Program-made: the position numbers and the translations under genes | Shown: piece by piece, positions 32,520 to 43,594 of the stretch | Layout of the letters: each line of letters begins with the position of its first letter | How positions within the stretch are numbered: position 1 is the first letter of the stretch | Assembly (NCBI GenBank): GCA_028753945.1 | Contig: JAPNXP010000011.1 | Span: 496,001 to 560,000, forward strand | Direction of reading: 5' to 3' | DNA: 64,000 nt | Origin: Hexactinellida sp. DTS-2022 | Taxonomy: Eukaryota; Porifera; Hexactinellida | The notes under the pieces: generated by a model | What the model saw: the letters and a program-made list of their open reading frames with translations, nothing else | The model's database searches: none | Told to the model about the DNA's origin: nothing

Positions 32520-34334
32520 ATGACACAAACAGATATTCATTTCTTATCAAACCTATCCTCTGAACAACTGAGTGAGTTGCAAAAGCTTGCGACACGCAGG
32601 CTCAAGTCAATGGGAATCGGCGGCGGACATATCCCAACTCCAAAACAAGTTGTGTCATCCAAATCCGCTTTCAAACGTTTGACTATTCGCAGGAACAAAT
32701 CCGGTGCTGCATTTAGTGACAGAGTGAGGGAGAGCACGCTCGCGGTTTCGCGAGTATTCGGCCGTCCTCTTAGGAAGATTGCTACTGTATCAGTTGACCC
32801 CTCACTCCTTGACGACGCATCTGTATTCGAGGAATGGCTAATTAACGACAATCAGGATATACTATCCGATTCAGATTCACCTTCCCCTTTCATAAGAAGC
32901 ACACCATTACGTCGCTCCTGTCCCGGCAGATACCGCGAGTACAACTCGCTACACCGCCGCCCGCAAGCGGAATCCACATTCTCAATCCCAGATTTAGACT
33001 ATGTAAGCGAGACAGGCAAACCCGGTGCTAATATCCCATGTTTCGTTCTTGAGGCGACGCGACACTTAGTAGCATGTGGCCTCCGAACTGAAGGCGTGTT
33101 CCGTAAGTCGGGGAGCCATCTGCGAATGCGACAGCTGCGTGAACAATGGGAGACTGGTTTGCTGTCTGATTTTATCGGTGGAGACAGAATGGTGCTCACA
33201 GGGCATTATAGGTTCAGTATTGAGTTACATAGGACACATGATATAGCAGGTCTGTTAAAGGAGTTCTTAAGAGAACTGCCTCAACCTCTTCTAACAAGGG
33301 AATTACTGCCGCTATTCATTTCTATATCACGATGTCCTTCTAAATGTGTTCCATCAGCCCTGCGATATCTCGTGTGTCTCTTACCAGATAGGAATCGTAT
33401 TATTCTACAGTTATTGCTGCTATTATGTAGACTCGTGTTGAGACATAGCATTGATAATAAAATGGATGCTCACTCATTAGCAACCGTACTGGCACCTGGA
33501 ATTCTACCGAACCTAACTAACCAAAAGGAATATACACTAACAAGTGTATCAGTAGTTAGACAGTTAATAGAAATATCAAACGAACTGTTCCAAATACCAT
33601 CAGCTGACTGGTCAATCACACAAACTCTACTTTGTCTACAAACAAAGGACAGACCTACATTTTCTGACTCACTACGATTACCAACTCATGAAGGAAGAGA
33701 GAATATTTCCCCGCTAGCCTTATCTTGCTATGTGCCTACTTATTCATCAAAACAGGAATCTATACCAACATCACCTGATATTCGTGAGGAACCAGTTAAT
33801 ATAGAATTCGGTCAGAAAGTTAAACGGTTTTTCAAACGAGCTCTACACAGTCCATTTGACTCCCCTACTTCTCTACCTAAGCTAAAACTCGGTAGAATAC
33901 CCAGCCCTACTCCAGTAGAGATTAATAACCCTAGAGAGAGGTCTCAATCCCATGCAGAGTTAGTACAAGAGTTATCAAACCGATCTCCTATACACTGCGA
34001 TATAAGACACGCAACTGCTCCTTCTATTCTATTCCGTGCTGCGACTGAAAACACTATGAGACACACGTATAATATAATACCCACAAAACAACAGTTTGTT
34101 ATAAGACCCATACCAAGTCCTGATATAGGTCCTTCTCCTAGAATCCTTGTAGATCCCATTGATACTCACCTGGATTCCAAACAACACTTTTCACGATACG
34201 CGACACATTTGAAACCACTTAACACTTCACAAAGCGATAATATTTGCTATCGTTATAGAAGCAATTCTAACCAATCAGTTACTCAGATGTTTGAAACTAA
34301 ATTTAGAACAGTTTTAAATTCTCCACAGCTCTAA
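32520..34334 (+). CDS. RhoGAP domain protein (ARHGAP11-like), 604 residues
   Basis: A GTPase-activating protein for Rho-family GTPases, expected in the cytoplasm or cortex. Residues about 165-355 form a RhoGAP domain. The arginine-finger motif EGVFRKSGSHLR places the catalytic Arg at about residue 195; DIAGLLKEFLRELPQPLL (241-258) and NKMDAHSLATVLAPGILP (313-330) are the other signature blocks. Before the domain, VSRVFGRPLRKI (75-86) resembles the FG-PL segment preceding the GAP domain in ARHGAP11A. About 20 extra residues lie between the finger and DIAGLL. The C-terminal 250 residues are Ser/Pro-rich and presumably disordered. One exon. Closest family named from motif memory, so ARHGAP19 or ARHGAP6 relatives remain possible. 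Confidence 0.9.
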   Translation: MTQTDIHFLSNLSSEQLSELQKLATRRLKSMGIGGGHIPTPKQVVSSKSAFKRLTIRRNKSGAAFSDRVRESTLAVSRVFGRPLRKIATVSVDPSLLDDASVFEEWLINDNQDILSDSDSPSPFIRSTPLRRSCPGRYREYNSLHRRPQAESTFSIPDLDYVSETGKPGANIPCFVLEATRHLVACGLRTEGVFRKSGSHLRMRQLREQWETGLLSDFIGGDRMVLTGHYRFSIELHRTHDIAGLLKEFLRELPQPLLTRELLPLFISISRCPSKCVPSALRYLVCLLPDRNRIILQLLLLLCRLVLRHSIDNKMDAHSLATVLAPGILPNLTNQKEYTLTSVSVVRQLIEISNELFQIPSADWSITQTLLCLQTKDRPTFSDSLRLPTHEGRENISPLALSCYVPTYSSKQESIPTSPDIREEPVNIEFGQKVKRFFKRALHSPFDSPTSLPKLKLGRIPSPTPVEINNPRERSQSHAELVQELSNRSPIHCDIRHATAPSILFRAATENTMRHTYNIIPTKQQFVIRPIPSPDIGPSPRILVDPIDTHLDSKQHFSRYATHLKPLNTSQSDNICYRYRSNSNQSVTQMFETKFRTVLNSPQL

Positions 34335-37300
34335 ACTCACTTATGTATAACATGGTTCTGGTTTTATACTTTAGTTTTATATCTGTATATGCTTTTATTT
34401 TAGACTTCACATACCATTCTCTTATTCCGTTGTCAGGTTGTGAAGGTACTCTTATTTGATGCTATTAAATATCTTACAAATAAAAAGTTTGGCAATTTAT
34501 TTAATGTTTATTTGGGTACCAGATGTTATTCTTCAAAAATAACTCAAAAAGAGTAACAATAACTTAGGTATAGTCAGGTTCTTTTTTTTATGAAATGTGA
34601 GCAAATTTTGTGTTCAGAATTGAGAGGCTTCAATTTAATACGAACCTTGGTAAGTTGTTAAATGGGGACCATAGGGCTTGTTCATATAAATTACAAGATT
34701 TTTATTTATTTAGCAGACGAAATAGGCAGACCTGACTGTATATCCATTTTCAGGTATTTATCAATGGAAATCCAGGGAAAAAATACATTTTGATGAGTAA
34801 ATTTGGGTAATGGGGCTTACTTATATATCTGTCAACGTCTTTTCAATATAGAAACTTGGTCGTGCAAAGCTTAATTTTTTATCAGAAAAATGACCTTTTT
34901 GCCAGTGACTGAAAACTACATCAGAAATATCTTGGCCGTTATATAAGTAATTCCTTCTTAATAATACTATATTACTTTTGTACTTTCACCTATTTAACAT
35001 TCTTATTACATTGTCTAATATTATTCAATAGATTTGTTAGTCGATAACTGGTTTGTATTATGGATTCTCTATTGTTAATTCTATTGGCACATATTCGATG
35101 TGGACAAGAATTGATATAATGCATTAATGTTAGCAGTACTCAGTTTCTAAACTACTGACATTCTCTATTGAAAGAGTTAAAAGACATCTGTCATTCTATT
35201 CAGGGTATTCTAGTACTCTGGAGTTAATATATCTATAATGGCAAGCTCTACATTCCATACTCGCAATATGGTTGCTAGGAGATGTGATACCATATTTCTC
35301 CTTTTATCTCGATTTATCCAATTATTATTAGATTAATCGAGACGCATTTTCCAGACATTTTAAAGTGTTGTTAAAGAATTAGAGTTCTTATGTACCGGAG
35401 GTTTCCTAGATTCCTAATAAAAGCATTGATCCGATTTGCTACAAACAATTTCTGATAATTATTGATTAAATTACTATTTAATCGTTTTAGTTATTTAGTG
35501 AACGAAATAATTATTTCATTTAATCATAATAACTTATAAATACTATGTGTAAAGCCATAAAGCCACAATTCAGTAATGACTAATGTAATTTCGGAAACTA
35601 AAATTCCGAATAATTAGATCCCTAATCGTTTCATTTGAATACATATAAAGTTGTCCTGTATTTTAAGTTATCACCAAAGAATACCAAAATTCAGTTAATG
35701 GTTAATGTTAATAATACTGCATAATTTTCAAAAACTAATAATGAATTTTTGGGGTCTTAACTGGTTTTTCTTTAATTCAATTAAAATATTATTTACATTT
35801 TTTCATCATGACATCTTCCAACAACGAAAACAAAATATTTTGAAAATAATGTTACAGTATATTTTGCGCCGCTAAAAACGTTGAGTTTATCCATTCATAT
35901 AATTGTTTGTATTATTCTACCTATCCCTACGACAAACATAAAACTATGGAATGTGTTATTGTATGTGTATAGCTATATAGTACGTATACGTAACTCTTTT
36001 GTATCTTTTGTTAATAAAATAAAATAATAGAGACAATGTGTATTACAATAATGTATAGGATTCATTAATTCGATCGATCAGATGTATAGGATTCTATTGA
36101 ACAATTATTTGACATTATATTAACACATTTCTAAGCAACTGTTAAGTTGCTTGGGAATTATGTCTGATTCTTTGTTGAAACAATAGAGTTATGACCTCTA
36201 AATTAAACTGATTCAATTTTGGAATATAGTATACAGGTGGAAACACAATTCAAAACACCTGTATAATATATTGTTATAGAATTCCCCTATATATATTTCA
36301 ATATTGTATTCATTTGTTGTATCAAATCCAGTTAATGAATAGCAGGGGACCATCGAAATGTATTCGTATTATTCGGAAGTTCGTATTACACTTGTATGCA
36401 TTTTCATAGACAAGGGGAATTATACTCCTTAACAGATATTTCGCTTTATTCGTGTACGTACAACGAAAGTTTATTAATAAGTCAATCAAATTACAACTTG
36501 TAAGAAACAAGTAAGCAAAAAGCGATAAATATACTACACCACTGAATCCATTTATTTATTATTTCGCAAGTCTTTACTTTCTACATTTTGCAATCAAATC
36601 TATTTTGCTTATAATACGAATCAAATCCATTTTGCTTATAATATGATTAATCGTTTTATTAATATACACAGCATGGTTATTTTATAGATAAGGTCATTAC
36701 CATATGTTTTGGTTTGAACTGTATATTTCAAGTTGTACTTTCTCCTTGAAAATCAGGATTGATCATATAACATATTTATTCATTATCTACCGCAAATGGT
36801 TAGTTTACGTCTACAGTATTATAATACAGAGGTAATTATAACAATGTATAATTAATATGTGTTTGGTAATTAGAGGATAATTTGATTGAACTTTGAGTAA
36901 TTTCCCCTTTGGGGTAAATTAACATCTTAATTACGGTAGACTCTTTAATAATACGAACACTGATAAGGTGACATATCGGTTAAGGAGTACAAGGTTTAAT
37001 TTCCCTTGTCTATGTAAATGCATACAATTGTAATACGAAATTCCGATTAATACGAAATACGGATAAACGAACAAATTTCGACGGTTCATAGTGTCCGTAC
37101 AAGCCTAAAATTACCAAGATTCTGTGGGGAATTAAATACACTAGGCACAAAATTTAATTGTGATTAACACAAGCATTTATTTAAACACAATCTACTACTC
37201 TGATACAGGGGATAGATAATGGCTTAGGTCCGAACAATACAATTATACTTAGTTAGTTAGTTGTGAATTTGATTAATCTACAAAAGGAAAGTATTTAATT

Positions 37301-38611
37301 TACAAAAATGGCAGCAAAAATATTTAAAACACGTATGGCACTAAATTTATTGGAATACCTTTGAACAATGGATAGTTTAAATGGCAACACGGAAAATAAT
37401 TCGACTTTCGTTTATTATTATTGGACAATGGATTATGGACATATTTGAGAATGGTCGAACTACAGTGAGCGCTCGTTATAACGAAGTGCTTGGGACAAAT
37501 AAATTCCTTCGTTATGTCCAGATATTCGTTATATGCAGATAATAATTGATGCATTTAACGCTCTGGGGGAATTCTCCTTTTCGTTATATCCGACTTGATT
37601 ATAACGGGAGTTCACTGTATTTATAATTTTGGTTATTCAAACCATTTCTTCATACTGTGGAGTACTTTACTATAATGGGTAATTAACAAATAGTATGTAT
37701 TAACTATTAAGGAATTAAGCTATATAATATACGCACCTTTCTGGCCTTTACCCACAATGAACATAGTATAATAATAGATGCAGTCAGGAGACATCAAAAT
37801 TTTGTACGCTTGTCTAAAAAGGATAAGAGTTTTAATGTACTGGCATGTTGTATATCTTAATTCAAATTTAAATAAATGTTAATATAAAGCAATGTGCTAA
37901 CACCACCAGCATAATTTCAGGTAAACAAGAAGGGGTCTGAAACTGAAACTGAGAGTTAATTCACTTTCAATTGAAAGAGAAAGTGAAAATGGATTTTTCT
38001 GTTTTTACCTTTTTACCCCTTTTACCCCATAGCAGTCGCATTTTGCACGTAATTTGCTTGCTAATTCGCGAATTTGCTATTAGAGGAATATAACTGACAT
38101 TAATTAAATGCTCGCTTGGGGACTGAAAGTGACTAGCCATTAGGCAACACTGTAATATAAATTCAGTAGCCTTAGAGTCGAAGCTAGCTCCCGTAGTATT
38201 TATGAATCTTTAAATTAGATTCGAATATTGTTGCGGATGTCGACGATAACAGTATGAATTTATTGGATATTTATAGAGAATTCGGGATTTAGATTAATAG
38301 GGAAGAATGCCTAAGGCCCTAAGCCATGTGCAAAAGAGAATCAAAATGCATTTATGTGAAAAACAGAAGATTTTATTGCGAACAATAAGATTCTATCGAA
38401 CAGGAATTATCTGATTAAGTTGGATTTGTCTGAAACTAACTTATATTGACCTCACAGCGCCGGTTACAATTTCCAATTGATATTTAATAAGTTTTGTTTC
38501 ATATTAAAACTTTGGTATACTATTGATAAAACGAACAAAAATATTTATTTAATTTATTTACAATTACAAAAAGTTTCTGTTAATAGATGCAAAAAAATTA
38601 CAAAAAAGCAT
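34335..38611. other. Long intergenic region, AT-rich, MITE remnants
   Basis: Holds a CAGTCAGG-family MITE (34574-34741), two decayed CTCGTTAGTACGAA-type elements (36332-36432, 36943-37105) and a TA-flanked GTTATAACGAAGTGC element (37463-37617, CAGTGAGCGCTCGTTATAAC). Also a GAAACTGAAACT block at 37939-37950 next to the dyad TTTCAATTGAAA (see findings). Otherwise no gene, RNA or array that I can support. Confidence 0.6.
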
Positions 38612-39847
38612 TTAGAAATATTGCAAACAATGCATTTCCTTTGAGTTTACCACTACTATATGGTAGTTTTGTGTAATGACAACACCTCTAGGTCCGTTAA
38701 TAGTATCTGGACTGTTTTTTGAGGAACCTTCGAAACTCTTGAGTACATCTCCTTTCTGATTGTATACTCTCATTATTGAGCTAGTAGATGCAGTTAGAAT
38801 AATATTGTTGTCGGGATCTAAGTTAAAAAACCAGGGTTCAATGATAGATTCTTTCGGATTAAAGAGGCTCAATAGTGTACCTGTGTATGAAAACTTTTGT
38901 AAGAAATTCCTTCTAAATTTAAAGAGGAGATATATACCATCTGGCTGTGCTTTTACATACTGAATTCCTATCCTGCATTCTTCAGTTTTATCGTATACAG
39001 TTTGTACTATCAGCTCTTGAGTAACATTTAATGATTCATCGATTAAATGTAGAATCTGATGTTTATAATCTCCTCCATATAGCGTGTCTTTATAGAAATC
39101 GAAACCTCCAATGAAAAAACTAAAAACTGTTTCAGCTAAAATAGTTCCATCTACTTTGTTTAATCTCAAAATAACATCGGTTTTAACTACAACATACAGA
39201 GATTCCCCTCCCACAGCTAACTTACGTGGGCCTTTAAATCTATAGTTAACAAATCTCTTTTCATAAATTCCGTTTTTATTATAGACTTGAATATCTGAAT
39301 TGTGATAATCTGCGGTATATATCTTGTCATTTGTGAAATCAACCGCGATATCGCAGGGGAAATTGAACATGTTTTCTTGTTTCCCTTTGCTACCATTTGT
39401 CCAGATGGGGTAATTCAAAAACACATAAGGATTATGCGATATACTCATACTAGGAATATCAACATCATTCCAATAAATTTCAATTGTTGGCATCTTTATG
39501 AAAACAGTTATTTCTATTTTCCTGAATAAATAGTCAACGATTGACTGTATTGGTGTGCAGTTAATTGGTTGACATAAAAATGAAGATATCCGGGAAAATA
39601 CAAATTCTATAACATCTCTTGTCTCAATTAATTCCTTAATACACTTGAGTAGTTCTTCTTCAATTCTATCAATTTTGAATAAAATATCCAAACAAGATTC
39701 TAACAGTTGGATTGTTATATCTTCAGACTTCGAAACAGCTTTAAATATGCTATCTTTTATTTGTTCATTTCTAACTTTTACTTTTTCAAACTCCATTTGA
39801 TATGTACCCGAGCTAGGGATAGAAGATATATGAAATTTGCTTTTCAT
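38612..39847 (-). CDS. NHL-type beta-propeller protein with N-terminal helix, 411 residues
   Basis: The first ATG in frame is at 39847; a slightly longer frame starts with TTG and was not used. Residues about 10-110 are strongly helical and charged (KVKVRNEQIKDSIFKAV; RIEEELLKCIKELIETRDVI), probably a coiled coil. From about residue 140 NHL-like blades follow: PCDIAVDFTNDKIYTADYHN then IQVYNKNG, FKGPRKLAVGGESLYVV, and finally GPRGVVITQNYHIVVVNS. This resembles the tail of TRIM-NHL proteins but without a RING or B-box. NHL propellers bind proteins or RNA; the role here is unknown. Single exon. A further member of this style probably starts at 63844. Confidence 0.75.
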   Translation of the reverse strand: MKSKFHISSIPSSGTYQMEFEKVKVRNEQIKDSIFKAVSKSEDITIQLLESCLDILFKIDRIEEELLKCIKELIETRDVIEFVFSRISSFLCQPINCTPIQSIVDYLFRKIEITVFIKMPTIEIYWNDVDIPSMSISHNPYVFLNYPIWTNGSKGKQENMFNFPCDIAVDFTNDKIYTADYHNSDIQVYNKNGIYEKRFVNYRFKGPRKLAVGGESLYVVVKTDVILRLNKVDGTILAETVFSFFIGGFDFYKDTLYGGDYKHQILHLIDESLNVTQELIVQTVYDKTEECRIGIQYVKAQPDGIYLLFKFRRNFLQKFSYTGTLLSLFNPKESIIEPWFFNLDPDNNIILTASTSSIMRVYNQKGDVLKSFEGSSKNSPDTINGPRGVVITQNYHIVVVNSKEMHCLQYF

Positions 39848-40814
39848 ATTCAAGATTGTAATTCTCTCTTCTCCAATCTATTATTCTTAATTATATCATT
39901 ATTCTCACTCACTGTACCTACTCCATAATTCATCTATACAGATTATAAAGTTGATAACATGTATTATGTTTCCTAATTAATTAGCTTCATCGCACTGGTT
40001 TAATTGGTTGCGCTCAGACAAGTAAAGGGAGGAAGTTTTATTTATTATTTTTATGTCTATGGCATTCTATTGCGCAATGATTAGTTAATATTTCAGGATC
40101 AATTTGATTATTTTATAATTCTCATTCAGCAATTGAATATTCCGTCATTCTCTTGTTAATATTGGATGCCATTCCAACTTTCCTTTGTTGTAAGGCGGGT
40201 TTATAGCGCTTTCACTAGTATAAAAACTTTTATTAGGAATAGCTGGAGTTTCGACTGTTATTCCCAATCTTGTGTTTATCTGGAATGAACTTATTTCTCT
40301 GCATTTTATGCGTGAATTCCTATTCTAATTCTTATTGCATTACATGATATGGGCAAAATTTAATCCCTTTGCGACCGCCCTGAAATTCTTTGTCTGGGGA
40401 ATTTTCCGATATTACCGATATTTTTCAATATTTACGAATTTTAACTAGAGGAGTTATTAGATTCAGAATCTTATTTTGCTTTTAAGGATTAAGAGGGAAC
40501 AAAATATAATAATTTAATCAAATTCTTAATACATTCCTTTTGATACATACGGTCATAAACTTCAACCTTTACCCATTCGTATATACTATAGCAATCACAG
40601 TCAATTTTAATCTCATTATTTGAAATTTTTATTAATGTTCAAGGACTATGGTCCTAATTAACAGTACATAGGGTTTGTATTAATTATTTTGCGTTCGCTT
40701 ATTATGAAGTCTCTCTATTATGAACACAATTGTTATTCCCTTGAATGTTCATAATCAATAACCTGACTCTAGTTTCCAGTATTTCCCTACAGCTGACCCA
40801 GGTTTTATTATACA
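39848..40814. other. Divergent intergenic region
   Basis: Upstream of both the minus-strand NHL gene and the plus-strand propeller gene. The last 170 bp contain half of a CAGTCAGG-family MITE (40638-40771) ending about 43 bp before the ATG at 40815. Pyrimidine-AG sequences (CCCTACAG, GACCCAG) precede that ATG and could serve as 3' splice sites. Confidence 0.5.
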
Positions 40815-41639
40815 ATGGATATAAAACCTATTTTCCACTCATTTCCTCCAATATCAACAGAGGTTAATAAGAAACTGAGAGCTCAGGAAATAACAGTTGA
40901 CTATTCAAAGGAGCTCCTATTTATACTCGAAGAGAACAGACATGTGATACACACATTCAATAAACAGTTGATCCATATCAATCAATTCACATTGCCATTC
41001 CTTATAGAATATATCACAGCAGCGCCAAGTGCTAATCTCTTATTTATAAAGTGTATTATATCAAGACAGGTTTATCTCCAAGTTATAGATATGTTCAATG
41101 GTTCTATGATTACCAGATGGTTATTTCCTGTGCAATACATTAGTATTGCTTGTGATCTTACACTCAGTTTATACACCTGTGATTCCTTCGCTTCTCGTAT
41201 TAAAATATTTAACGTGTTTGAACCTGATAACTCATTTATCTTATCACCTAATACATTCCGATTGACTCCTTGGGTTGTCAAGCTAGGTCCAGATAACCAG
41301 TCATTGTTAGTTCAAAACTTAGAACCTACACACTTTATACAGGTATATGATCTATTGGGAAATCTATTGAAATATTTCTCTCACAAATCGAATGAATTCG
41401 TTGGAGCTGCATATACTTCTGCTAGCATTAATTCTGTCATTGTTTGTAGTACTCGTCAGCATGAGATTCATATTAGAAACAAACAAGAAAATAAAATGAT
41501 TAAACTTGGGGGATTTGGTGACGAAATAGGTTTATTTATCCGTCCTTTCTCTATTACATATTTCCCCCCTGGCTTGTATATCATCTGTAGTGACTCTAAA
41601 TCTTATCCCATTCAGTATATTTACATTAACCAGTTATAA
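40815..41639 (+). CDS. Beta-propeller (NHL-like) protein, 274 residues
   Basis: Weakly conserved propeller. Blade-like repeats of YSKELLFILEENRHVIHTF and VVKLGPDNQSLLVQNL, VIVCSTRQHEIHIRNK type run through the sequence, and the end IRPFSITYFPPGLYIICSD matches the closing strand pattern of NHL proteins. It lacks the helical N-terminus of 38612-39847. Its stop codon is followed by only 9 bp before the ATG of FOXRED1 on the same strand, so the two may share a promoter or a pre-mRNA. Function unknown. Confidence 0.6.
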   Translation: MDIKPIFHSFPPISTEVNKKLRAQEITVDYSKELLFILEENRHVIHTFNKQLIHINQFTLPFLIEYITAAPSANLLFIKCIISRQVYLQVIDMFNGSMITRWLFPVQYISIACDLTLSLYTCDSFASRIKIFNVFEPDNSFILSPNTFRLTPWVVKLGPDNQSLLVQNLEPTHFIQVYDLLGNLLKYFSHKSNEFVGAAYTSASINSVIVCSTRQHEIHIRNKQENKMIKLGGFGDEIGLFIRPFSITYFPPGLYIICSDSKSYPIQYIYINQL

Positions 41640-41648
41640 CTTACTAGC
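41640..41648 (+). promoter_or_regulatory. 9-bp intercistronic gap with possible 3' splice site
   Basis: Sequence ATAACTTACTAG-CATG spans the upstream stop and downstream start. CTTACTAG directly before the ATG would suit a (trans-)splice acceptor. No room exists for a separate promoter or terminator between the two frames. Confidence 0.35.
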
Positions 41649-42899
41649 ATGTATATATACAAAAGACTGCCAATTAATAATATCCTTATACACTCTATTA
41701 TACGGGGCATACACTATGATGTAGCTATTATAGGCGGAGGCATAATGGGATTATCTTCTGCTTACTTTCTCACCAAACGATTACCTTCTTCTAGTATCTG
41801 TGTACTAGAACGTGACGTCACATACTCGCTAGCCTCTACACCTCGGTCACTAGGCTCTATTCGACAACAGTTTAGTTTGCCAGAGAATATACAGCTGTCC
41901 TCCTACTCGTTTGGGTTCCTTAGAGATATAAACAGACATCTTAAGGTGAATGAGCCTATTGATATCGGTCTGGTAGAGGGAGGATATTGTTTTCTAGCCA
42001 CTAAACAGGGCCGACAGATTCTATTAGAGAATAATGCCATACAAATAGAGAATGGAGCCGAAGTAGAATTGATTGAATCTTCGCAATTAAAGGAACGGTT
42101 TCCTTGGATTAACACAGAGGGTATAAGCTTAGCATCTCTCGGAGTTGGTAAGGAAGGCTGGTTTGATCCTTGGTTGCTTCTCAATGCTTTTAGGAATAAA
42201 CTAACTAGTTTAGCTGTTAATATCATAAACGGTGACGTCATTAAGATTGAGTCTAATGGGAATATCATCAGTGGAGTTGTATTTAGATCGAATGGCGTAA
42301 ATTCTCATATTACCTGTTCTCATTTGGTCACGGCAACAGGTGCTTGGTCTGATTCAATAGTTAAACTTATAAATCCAGATCTCAGTGTTCCTATTCGACC
42401 TAGAAAGAGATGTGTGTTTGTATTTAAGTGTAAGGATATCCCAGATGCTAACTACCCCATGCTAATAGACAGCTCTGGGGTATACAGTAGAAGAGAGGGT
42501 ACAAAAGATACATTTATTTGTGGTAAGAGTCCAAATCCAGACGAGGATCCTGACACATTTGATATTGAGGTTGATTATAAAATGTTTGATAGAGATATAT
42601 GGCATGCGCTCGCGTATAGGGTACCAGCATTTGAGGCCATTAAGGTAGTAAGTGCGTGGGCAGGTACATATGAGTATAACACTTTCGATCAGAATGGTAT
42701 AATAGGCAGACATGACGTGTTTAATAACCTGTGTATGGTGGGAGGTTTCAGTGGTCACGGTATACAGCAGAGCCCTGGCGTTGGTAGAGCCGTTAGTGAG
42801 ATTGTATTGGATGGAGAGTCACATTCTATCGACGTGAAGAGAATGGGATGGGATAGAGTGAGAGATAATAAGCCTATCAAAGAAAGGAACATAATTTGA
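41649..42899 (+). CDS. FOXRED1, FAD-dependent oxidoreductase, complex I assembly factor
   Basis: Full-length FOXRED1 homologue of 416 residues (human about 486). It is a DAO-fold flavoprotein of mitochondria needed for assembly of respiratory complex I. The N-terminal 22 residues are basic and hydrophobic, compatible with a mitochondrial targeting peptide. The FAD-binding beta-alpha-beta motif is DVAIIGGGIMGLSSAY (24-39), followed by ERDVTYSLAST, QQFSLPENIQLS, FPWINTEGISLAS, EGWFDPW, a PRKRCVFV block, SAWAGTYEYNTFDQNG and the C-terminal GFSGHGIQQSPGVGRAVSE, all typical of the family. The sequence ends ERNII, close to the vertebrate end. One exon. It follows the propeller gene by 9 bp. Confidence 0.95.
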   Translation: MYIYKRLPINNILIHSIIRGIHYDVAIIGGGIMGLSSAYFLTKRLPSSSICVLERDVTYSLASTPRSLGSIRQQFSLPENIQLSSYSFGFLRDINRHLKVNEPIDIGLVEGGYCFLATKQGRQILLENNAIQIENGAEVELIESSQLKERFPWINTEGISLASLGVGKEGWFDPWLLLNAFRNKLTSLAVNIINGDVIKIESNGNIISGVVFRSNGVNSHITCSHLVTATGAWSDSIVKLINPDLSVPIRPRKRCVFVFKCKDIPDANYPMLIDSSGVYSRREGTKDTFICGKSPNPDEDPDTFDIEVDYKMFDRDIWHALAYRVPAFEAIKVVSAWAGTYEYNTFDQNGIIGRHDVFNNLCMVGGFSGHGIQQSPGVGRAVSEIVLDGESHSIDVKRMGWDRVRDNKPIKERNII

Positions 42900-43107
42900 T
42901 CTGTATAGATCTGTGTTTATCTTGTGAATTGAGTATTTAATCCCTTATAAATAGTTGTATATTAGTTTAATTAATAATTAAAATACTAATTTTAGTTGCT
43001 AGTTTCCATTGATTACAACACTTTTCAATGCAGATTACACCGGTTAATACGAATTCCTGATAAGGCGAACAAGGGGGACACTGAGTTAAATTTTTTTCCC
43101 AAATTTG

Positions 43108-43362
43108 TAGGTGACCAGAGGATTTTGGGCCAAAACCTGGACATTTCTCAAAATTTCGACAAAAATCCTGGACAATCCTGGACAGAGGTTATACAAAACT
43201 GGACACTATTAGTTAATGTGAACGAATCGAAGACAATTGGATGATAATAAAAAATAACTGCAAAAAAAAACCTGGACAATTTAGAAAATTACTGGACATC
43301 GCACAATAATTGTAAGCAAACTGGACTGTCTAGGCTAAAACCTGGACAATGGTCACCCTACG
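43108..43362. mobile_element. hAT-like MITE (GGTGACCA / TGGTCACCCTA family)
   Basis: Ends TAGGTGACCAGAGG and AATGGTCACCCTA with several internal CCTGGACA motifs in both orientations. Inserted in a remnant of the CTCGTTAGTACGAA-type MITE (about 43008-43090). The target duplication is not clear. Confidence 0.5.
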
Positions 43363-43410
43363 AATATGAGAAAGTTCAAATAGCCATTAATTTACTCTTT
43401 AATTAATTAA

Positions 43411-43556
43411 TTTAGTTATCCACCGATCATCGGCGTTTGTATTAAATAACCTTGCTAGTTTCTACCGATGGTGTTTTTTATATAAAACATAAAAAAACAA
43501 TCGGTAGAAAGTAGCGAGGTTTTTAATACAAACGCCGATGATCGGTGGATAAGTAA
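43411..43556. mobile_element. 146-bp hairpin element with long flanking repeat
   Basis: Extended inverted repeat: GTTATCCACCGATCATCGGC left and its complement right, arms of about 60 bp with an AT loop. It is flanked by ACTCTTTAATTAATTAA (43394-43410) and ACTCTTAATTAATTAA (43557-43572), an unusually long target duplication if it is one. It ends 38 bp before the ATG at 43595. Confidence 0.6.
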
Positions 43557-43594
43557 ACTCTTAATTAATTAACGCTGACCTAACTAGCTTAGCA

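Noticed and set aside
32537-32851. 104-codon minus-strand frame
   Set aside because: Antisense shadow of the RhoGAP gene with no supporting motif.
41903-42268. 121-codon minus-strand frame
   Set aside because: Antisense shadow of FOXRED1.
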